From Rhynchonema sp. JSB1_4 (lineage: Eukaryota; Nematoda; Chromadorea; Monhysterida; Xyalidae): a stretch of 23,560 nt of DNA. The position numbers were made by a program, and so were the translations under genes. The stretch spans positions 1 to 23,560 of the forward strand of contig JASAMV010001742.1 in assembly GCA_030248065.1 (NCBI GenBank). The letters run 5' to 3'. This document shows positions 16,238 to 23,560 of the stretch, in pieces; the stretch's first letter is position 1; the number at the start of each line of letters is the position of its first letter. Below the pieces are notes generated by a model, which saw nothing but the letters and a program-made list of their open reading frames with translations, was not told the origin of the DNA and did not search any database.

Positions 16238-16475
16238 CGTTTGGCATAAGATATACCGGTATGTGCTCTGATAGAAATGGATATTTCTGGACTTGCAAAA
16301 CTATTCCGTGAGCTCCATGCCCTCTGCAAGTTCTTTTCGGTCTATTCACTCGACAAAGCCGAATTATATATTGCAGAAACATCCCATGTAGCCAACATAT
16401 TTCTCGACTGTCATTCAACCCGACCGATCCATCTAATCCGCCACCATTTTCCGCCACTATTTGCACGACGTCGTA

Positions 16476-19048
16476 ATGGCTGATGACCCAGCCAGTGGGC
16501 CGAGTGGTGCTGCACAGGGTGAGGGCATGTGGCTGGCCGACTTTGCTGCATCTACGAGTCAAATAAATGCACTCGTCATGGATTATTTGGTGACTGGTGC
16601 GTTGGGTTGCGATTCAGCTTCACCTTGACTTTGATCAACTTGCGATAATTGTATACTTTGTGCGTGTGTGTGCCGTTTTCTAATCAGTCTTGTCTTGACG
16701 CTGGGCGTTTGACCGCAATTGGCCTCTATTTCACGCGCTTCTGCGTGATGTTTTTTGTCAAAGTATATTAGGTGCGCCTCACGCTGCGTGACGCTCGAGC
16801 TTACCTCAGGCAAATCGTAGTACACAACCGTCTTGGTGGCAGTTCTTCTCTTCAAACTTGACGTAGCCGCCAAGAAGTCCAGTACGCTCAAATATGGAAA
16901 GCCATGGGCCTTTTTGGGAACTGCGCGCTGGATGTGGCATCAGAGTCCGTTGGGTCGTGCGAAACTTGCAATTTTTTGTTTCTGTGGGCTTGACCCGCAT
17001 AAATCTCGCTCCCCTACGAACTACGAAGAACAATTATACTTTTCGAAGTCACAAAAAATGCATTTGATATTGATGTACACATTGCATTCAACTGTTTGAC
17101 AGCTGCGGAGCCGTAAATGTTCAGGTCAGACGTCATAAGTAATGTCGTTGTCGGCTATCAATTGTTCGTAGTACTTGCTTTGTCACGCATAAATCCGTAA
17201 AAATACACAAATTAAACTGTTGACTTTGACTGCATGTCAACGTGTCACTTCTATTAACTTTCAGAGGGTTACAAGGATGCGGCCGAAAAGTTCGCGACCG
17301 AGGCCGGCCTTGATGAATCAGGCACAACAGCTGCTGAAGATCCGACTCTTGAGCCGAGGTTCGTTCCGTTCTAAGCTTCCGTTACTTTTTGTAGTGAAAT
17401 CCACATTTGCTGCTGGCTCTATTGAGCGAAGGTGCATTATTCCGGCTCATCGTACTGTCGCCAGCACAGATCGTTATCTGTTGTCTTCAACTCCCATGTA
17501 TAATTTTTGGCGCTGATTTTTGGCCACTTGAGTTGACGACTGTAACTGTACCCCATGGCCATTATTCTTCACATAGCCAGCGAATGTCTGATTCTGTCGG
17601 CTGTTCTGTTTCTAATACGAACGACGAAATGCTCAGATAGTTTCTTGTGCCCTGATTTTTCGTCGAACGCTTTTCCGGACCACATTGACTGGCACCATTA
17701 GGGCATAATTGATTTCCGAAAACCATCGTCATCACAAAAATCTAGTTGGTGCAAATATTCTCTATGTCGTCATTTTTTTCTGCCAGGATCGAAATTCGCC
17801 AATGCATCCAACAAGGCAATATCAGTGACGCGATGCAACAAATCAATGAGCTCATTCCGGAACTACTGGACGACATTCGATACTTGCACTTTCATCTACT
17901 TGTTCGTTTTTTTTGAAAGTTTTATTGTTTTTTTGTTTGGTTTAGATATGCGGCATGGTGACATTGCTGCATTGACCAATCACTACCAGTATGTGTGAAC
18001 CAAGAAACATTTTCTTGATTTGCTTTTTGGATGGCTACATACATTTAATATTCCACGTTTTTTGTAAATCTTTCAATGACAATTTTTCAATATCTATGGA
18101 TGGATAGAAGATACTGAACATGAAAAGTTTGTGAATAGTATCCTCTCGGCAGACCCTCTATTTCACTTCTTCGTCTGTTCCTTTCAGCAACAACAACTGA
18201 TCGAGCTAATTCGTGCCGGCAAGGGCGAAGAAGCATTGAACTTTGCGCAGGAATACCTGGCCGAGAAAGGTAAGCTTTCTAGTGTCAGATGATTGGCGTT
18301 AGATCTTTAAAAATTAATTTTATAGTTCTTATTTATTTCTCAGGCGAGGAAAACCCGAAATGCCTAAATGAAATCGAGCGCACCCTTGCGTTGCTGGTGT
18401 TTGACAAACCGGATGAAAGTCCCTTTCAAGATTTGATGCACATTTCGCACAGACAACAGGTACAGAAATATGATTCTAGTTTTATTTTTTTTTATTCTTG
18501 TTTTTCTTAACTTTTTTCTTCTTCCAGGTTGCTGATGAAGTCAACTCAGCGATACTTCAGTCGTCATGCACGCGCTACCATCGACCGCGACTGGAGACAT
18601 TAGTGCAAACGGTCAGGCTGATGTTTCACAATCACACTGGTATTTGTTTTTATTTGAGTGTCGTTGTGGACAACCCGGTCTTGTGGTGAAAATTAGGATC
18701 AGCCGGGGAATCGATCTGCGACGGCGTCGTGCCATGTTACGAGGAGCCGGTTAAAAATATGTTGATCGCAACGTAATTTCTTCGCATTTCATAGCTTCTG
18801 TTTGAAACCCAGAAAAACCTGCTTCAATGTCATTAAGTGGATTAATAGACCGTCTTACTTTCTTGCAAACATGATCATAACCCCTAAATTGTCGTACGTT
18901 TTCCACGTGTCAGACACGTTTCACTTCAATCCTTTAGGTGCTCTGGTCGCAAGCGCAACTTGACAAGAAACGCGTGTCCTACGACCGTATGACCGACATT
19001 GGCACGGCCGCGATTGAGGAGAAACGCGCCAAGAAGGTGCAGTATTGA
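16476..19048 (+). CDS. GID8: GID8/TWA1 homologue, GID/CTLH E3 ligase subunit (7 exons)
   Basis: Exons: 16476-16596, 17265-17358, 17787-17901, 18188-18269, 18344-18459, 18528-18611 and 18938-19048 (stop TGA). All introns are GT-AG and the phases agree, giving 240 residues against 228 in human GID8. The protein starts [11 protein letters not shown]; an in-frame TAA at 16434 precedes the ATG, which has G at -3 and +4. A LisH motif (about 29-56, [20 protein letters not shown]) is followed by CTLH (about 72-130, [39 protein letters not shown]) and a CRA-type C-terminus with [19 protein letters not shown] and [23 protein letters not shown]8 is the scaffold that joins the RING subunits to the substrate receptor side in the GID/CTLH ubiquitin ligase of nucleus and cytoplasm. 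The last intron uses a weak donor (GTCAGG) chosen because it alone preserves the family frame. Identity is based on family pattern and is strong. Confidence 0.93.
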
Positions 19049-19369
19049 CGATTGTAAATATATTTTTCTCACCGGAATCGCCTGGTTTTTTTTTTGGCTG
19101 CATGTCCGTTTTGTTCGAATTGCGCCAACCTGTGGTGCGCCAGGACATCGTATATGAGTGTGTGCCACGTACGATATGGCTACGAGACCTGACTTGGCAC
19201 TGGAGGTGCAAAATTGCAAGGGAAAGTAAAGGAAATAAGCTGGTCTGTTTTTCAGGGAATGTTCTCCGACGTACCTAATCGAGGCGACCCAATTCGGTTC
19301 GAGCGCTGATGTCTGTCAAAATCAAAGTCCAACTTGCAGGTTTCGTCAATAATAATATTTTCTTCGCAA

Positions 19370-19756
19370 CAGTGTTGTTCCTGGTCCGGCGCGGCGGTTA
19401 GTGTACCTACCCCTTTTTTCCGTGCGGCGGTTAGTGTACCTCCCTGGGGGGGAAGGGGGGAAGACCGAAATTCAGGAAAAAGTCACTTTTTGAGGTAGAA
19501 AATTTGACCGATTTTTTCCCCTTTTTGGAAAAAATTCTCCATAAAAAGGGTATTTTGGCGACTTGACATCATTGACCTAAAAATCACCCATTTTAGGGCC
19601 AAAAATGCCCATTTTAGGCCAAAAAATGCCGATTTTAGGCAAAAAATGAGGCGGTTAGTGTACCTGACGCGGCGGTTAGTGTACTAGTGTACCTTGGTCG
19701 CGGCGGTTAGTGCACCTTAGGGGGGGGGACCCCCCTCCCCCCCAGGAACTACACTG
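19370..19756 (+). mobile_element. hAT-like MITE, CAGTGTAGTTCCTGG family, copy D (cleanest copy)
   Basis: The left end CAGTGTTGTTCCTGG and right end CCAGGAACTACACTG bound 387 bases, flanked by the exact 8-base duplication CTTCGCAA (19362-19369 and 19757-19764). Five copies of the motif GGCGGTTAGTGTAC lie in the same orientation: two within the first 80 bases and three within the last 110 (the last one reads TTAGTGCAC). The middle is A/T-rich, with AATTTGACCG and repeated CATTTTAGG segments. There is no transposase. It lies between GID8 and the topoisomerase II gene. Confidence 0.93.
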
Positions 19757-20947
19757 CTTCGCAAGCAAGTCCCATATTCGACTGTTCTGTTGTGATAAAT
19801 TGTGTGCACCACGACGGAGGTTTAGCATTCACCTGATTTTAGTGTCCACGTTGTCACTATTGCAATTTAATACATCTGTTTGAATGTGCGCCTCATTTTT
19901 ATATTTTGCAAAATCTTGTTTTTGTTTGTGGACACATACCAATATTGTGTAAAATTCTGAACGTTTGCAGCTGTCTTGTGTTGATTTCAATTCTGGTGAC
20001 CGTTTGATCCCGGCAAATAACATGCCGTTAACTTTATCTTTCCGTGTTTGTTGGTGCATGTGGTTGCATGTTTATTGTTATTTTTTTGTCTTTTTCAGAG
20101 GCAGTTGCTGTTACAGCCTGACAGTTGGTTTGAGGAGGTATTCCATATAACCATGTGCCCCACGTTTTAGGTGTCTGCATAATCGCGTTCACAGAAACTC
20201 TGTGTGATCCAATTGACTTGTTCAATTTAATCGATCGTAATTAACATCAACCAAGGGCAAATCGAATCCAAAATCTGTTCACAGCGGTGTTCCGGGGCTC
20301 CAGCAGAGTCCTGACGTGCATACAACCGGCCTGCGCCCATTTACGCGCGTGTATCTGGGTTACGGTAAGTGTGCGCGGGAATTATGGACAGTTTGAAAAT
20401 TGTAAAAGAAATTTGTTTGAGCTGTTTGAATAATTTGGTGGATGGCTGGCTTGGGCTTTCGCGTTCTGGGATTTTGTCAGGGACTTCGCCAAGTCATTTG
20501 ACTTTTGAATATTGTTCAGCAGAGATTAGAATCGGGCCTAACTTTGGCCCGATTTGAAATCCAAAATTTCGACCTGAGCCAGCCTGAGGTAAAGGTAAAA
20601 AAATGGTCCACATTTTTCGGTCAAAGGTAAAAATGGTCCAAAAAAGCCAAAGTTTACAAAATTTTCTTGTGCTGGAATGTTCAGGGTTTCTGTGGACTTG
20701 ACTTTTATAAAGTTTGGTCAGAAAAAATTCACGCATAATTTGGAGATTTTTGGTCCAAAGAGGTGATTGTGGCCGGGAAGTCCGGCACGGCTCGAACCTC
20801 CAAATATTCGGCCTGGCCCGAACCAAAATCTCGGCCCGACCCGATCCTATGGTTGTTGTTGTTCAGATACATTGACAATTGAAAAATTCTCTGCTGAATT
20901 GCTTCCATAATTCCAATTGGCTTGTGAAAAAAATCACCCGGTTAGAT
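19757..20947. other. Intergenic stretch between GID8 and TOP2, with a GGCCCG-type repeat
   Basis: No gene is recognised. Positions about 20520-20850 contain a degenerate relative of the GGCCCGG repeat. GGGCCTAACTTTGGCCCGAT stands on the left and GGCCTGGCCCGAACC...TCGGCCCGACCCGATCC on the right. Duplicated CAAAGGTAAAAATGGTCC-like segments lie between them near 20588-20640. The phrase GGGTTACGGTAAGTGTGCGC at about 20358 resembles the GGTTACGGTA segments inside the TA-flanked MITEs at 6377 and 12733. The upstream control region of TOP2 should lie in the last few hundred bases, but I see no clear core promoter. Confidence 0.5.
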
Positions 20948-21057
20948 ATGCCGCTGAACGAGCAACAGGTGAATTCTGGGTTTGTTTGCCGCAAAAAAAT
21001 CAAGCCGTGTTTTCAATAAAACTTCTAAAAAACAACAAAAACGTCATTTAGGGTAAA

Positions 21058-23560
21058 ATGGCATCGTCGTCCGGTAGCATCACGGCGTTCATGAAACCGA
21101 ATGAGGGCACGGCGACCGCGTCGAAATCGAAAGAGAAGGAGAACAAGGGTGCCGTCGATGTTAGTGTTTTTTTGTGATGTTGAAAATATTGTTTTATTGT
21201 CGTGTTTATCTGGTCCTTTGTTATTTCTTCGTTTTAACTCTCTTTTGTTCATAAATTGAACATGGTTCAGCAAGTGACCTACAATCCCCTGCGCAGATCA
21301 TTCATAGACATGCTCTTACTCTCGCGTTTACGACGCTGAAAAAAATGCGTTCTGTAATTTGGTGAAATATTTTTTCTCAATTTTCGTTACCAATTTTTCT
21401 CCAGCCAGTTGATATGGACACGGACGTTGTCGGCGATCTGCCCGTTTCGCCAGCGGCTGGCAAAGGCGGCAAGCCGAAAACCAAGAAACGTCTGTCGATC
21501 GAACGAATTTATCAGAAGAAGACCCAGCTGGAACACATTCTGCTCCGACCCGACACCTATATTGGCAGTGTCGAACGGACCGAACCGACTGTTGGTCGTT
21601 TTTGTGTTTTTTCTTTTGGAATGCAGTCAAAATTGTTTGTATTTATGGATATGGATCACTTAAACTGAACTGATTATGGTCTAGCAGACTATCATTTTTG
21701 CGGGGTTGTAGTTGCGTAATAGTCGACATTCGTTGCAAGGCAATGTTAGAGGAAACATGTTTTTCTTTGCGTTTTATTGGTGCGAATTGCACCCGAAAGC
21801 TTTATGAAGTAAATTTTGAAAAAAATGCCTGGTGGAAAACCAAAAATAATTCTGCACTCAATAACCTGGTTTCACATTTGAAAGAAATAAAACCTCTTCA
21901 GGCGATGTGGGTCTACGACCCCGACCAGGAGAAGATTTTGAACCGCGAGATCACCTATGTGCCCGGTTTGTACAAGATCTTCGACGAAATCATTGTGAAC
22001 GCGGCCGACAACAAGCAACGCGACCCAAACATGACCATGCTCAAAGTCGATATCGATCCGTTAGTTTTTTTCCAAAGAACTGTTTCAATTAGAATCAATC
22101 ATCAAACGGGAGCACGAGGATATCACAGTATCAACGAACGACTAACAGATCTTGGCTGAGTGAAAGAGAGCAAATTGATCCTGAATTTCACCGAGCGCCA
22201 GATCTGGTCGACCCCCAGTAGACCTTGGTCCATTTGAACGATCTCTTGTGAGCCGCTAGTTTTGTAATTGATGTTGTTTTGTTAGGTTTTCTCTTTCTTT
22301 TGGTGTTTAATTGTCAGTTTCCCAATACGAATCAGTACCCACTTCGTTACGGTCTGTATTTTTTGTTTTTTTGCATTTCTTGGTTGGTTTGTGATTTCTT
22401 GGTTCTATATGTCAAAGAAAGAGGTATTCCCGAACGTTAGATCGTGTTCTAGTTATGCGTGTGTGATGAATCATTTTTAGCTGCGGCTAGGTTTCAGGCA
22501 TTTAGGGATGTTTTTAGTTGATGCACAGGTTCAACTTTTGCTAGGCATCACGCCTGACATTCTGAAGAATTAAATTTATTTATTTAAGTGCCCAGCTTTT
22601 TTTGACAGTGAGAAGAACGAAATATCCGTGTGGAACAACGGGTCGGGCATTCCGGTGGTGATCCACAAGGAGCATAATGTGTACGTGCCGGAGATGATCT
22701 TTGGCATGCTGCTCACCGGCTCGAACTACAACGATTTTGAGAAAAAAGTCACCGGTAATTGACGATTGGCTATTTTGTGGGAACTTTTGCATTGAAGTAT
22801 GGAAACATTTGAACTAAATTTTCACTTCTCACAGGTGGCCGAAACGGTTATGGCGCCAAATTGTGCAATATCTTCAGTAAGAAGTTCGTGATTGAAACGT
22901 CGAACAAAGAACAAGGCGGGAAAGCGTATAAACAGGTCCCAATTGTTGACGTCTTCTTCCAGATTTTTGCTATCATGGTTGTTGGTTGTAGCATTGCAGT
23001 TTTTCAAATGATGATGCTCCCGTGATGACGTAATTTATTTTGCCGAATCGCAGCTTTCCCTTCACGTAAAATTTCGTTTTGCAGGTCTGGTACGACAACA
23101 TGGAACGTAAAGACGCAGCCAAAGTGGCTGACTGCAAAAAGGACGACTACACGAAGGTCACATTCCAGCCGGATCTGTCGAAATTCGGTGAGCTGTGTTT
23201 GATTTTTATAGATTTTCTTGCAGAAAATGAATACAATTCGCGGTACTTGTAAATAAATTTCGATTTTATAAATATTAAAGGCATGACCGAACTGGAGCCG
23301 GACACGGTCGCTCTGTTGATGCGACGGGCATTCGACGTTGCCGGCTCGCTGAGAGGCGTGAAAGTTTTGCTCAATGGAAAACGACTGCCGGTTCGTAATT
23401 AATTTAATTTTTAATTTAATTAATTTTTTAAATGAATTTGTGTTTCTCATGAAAAGTTTTTCTTGTTCAGGTTGTTGGTTTCAAACAATACGTCGAGCAA
23501 GTTGTCAAGGACAGTGTGGATGAAAGCGGCGAACCGCTCAAGATCGCATATGAAGCGGTT
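21058..23560 (+). CDS. TOP2: DNA topoisomerase II, N-terminal ATPase region (partial, 8 exons)
   Basis: Exons: 21058-21159, 21405-21590, 21902-22059, 22609-22754, 22835-22935, 23085-23187, 23281-23390 and 23471 to the window edge. All introns are GT-AG and the phases agree. The 332 readable residues match the GHKL ATPase of eukaryotic topoisomerase II in order: KKRLSIERIYQKKTQLEHIL, LRPDTYIGSVE, WVYDPDQEKILNREITYVPG, IIVNAADNKQRD (N box, Mg/ATP), ISVWNNGSGIPVV (G1 box), VTGGRNGYGAKLCNIFS (G2 box), VTFQPDLSKFG, LLMRRAFDVAGS and VKVLLNGKRLP. The enzyme passes one DNA duplex through another using ATP and acts in the nucleus. The first 70 or so residues are a low-complexity leader (MASSSGSITAFMKP, KSKEKENKG). 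An in-frame TAG precedes the ATG (AAAATGG context); an upstream alternative first exon is possible. The transducer, cleavage core and C-terminal tail lie beyond the window. Confidence 0.95.

Noticed and set aside
20760..20830. Possible tRNA T-arm (GGTTCGAGCC on the minus strand)
   Set aside because: No acceptor stem, D-arm or anticodon arm is found at the right spacing, and the motif lies in a GGCCCG repeat.
22060..22608. Long TOP2 intron with a frame reading VKESKLILNFTERQIWSTPS near 22159-22218
   Set aside because: It is not part of the conserved topoisomerase sequence: exons 3 and 4 join perfectly at DIDP-EKNEISVW. No family is recognised.
1..23560. CRISPR arrays, bacterial operons, phage or defence systems
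   Set aside because: Repeats here are transposon or satellite in nature and genes are intron-split eukaryotic genes; no evenly spaced repeat-spacer structure exists.

Overview
This is a eukaryotic nuclear window, most likely from an invertebrate animal. The evidence is two protein genes split by short GT-AG introns (68-668 bases), a CR1/jockey-type non-LTR retrotransposon, and many short non-autonomous DNA transposons. I cannot resolve the phylum. There is no sign of bacterial operons, CRISPR or phage genes. The window divides into a repeat-rich left part (1 to about 16,140) and a gene-bearing right part (about 16,200 to 23,560).

Left part. Positions 94-1737 form a foldback-like element with arms of about 310 bases, with a hAT-type element nested inside. 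Next is a purine-rich GAACGAAAA satellite (about 1970-3149) that reappears in the opposite orientation at 3306-3560, beside two copies of a 150-160 base direct repeat. A second hAT-type copy (5179-6018) and two abutting TA-flanked inverted-repeat elements (6186-6671) follow, then a third type of hAT-like element (6941-7395). Positions 7659 to about 12330 hold a nearly full-length but dead CR1-like LINE on the minus strand. Its ORF1 is intact, but ORF2 has frameshifts, an internal RT deletion and an inserted MITE. Positions 12333-16140 are a mosaic of GGCCCGG blocks, MITEs, a 5'-truncated copy of the same LINE and segmental duplications. It ends in a head-to-head pair of hAT elements.

Right part. 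A seven-exon gene (16476-19048, +) encodes a 240-residue GID8/TWA1 homologue, the LisH-CTLH-CRA scaffold subunit of the GID/CTLH ubiquitin ligase. A clean hAT MITE with a perfect 8-base target duplication lies at 19370-19756. A DNA topoisomerase II gene starts at 21058 (+) and runs off the right edge after eight exons, covering 332 residues of the ATPase end. The two genes are both on the plus strand but have no evident functional link.

The main result is the clarity of the transposon biology. Five hAT-like insertions carry exact 8-base target duplications, one with an empty-site control in a paralogous LINE copy. Four TA-flanked MITEs and a higher-order satellite are also readable. I did not find a convincing new multi-gene system.
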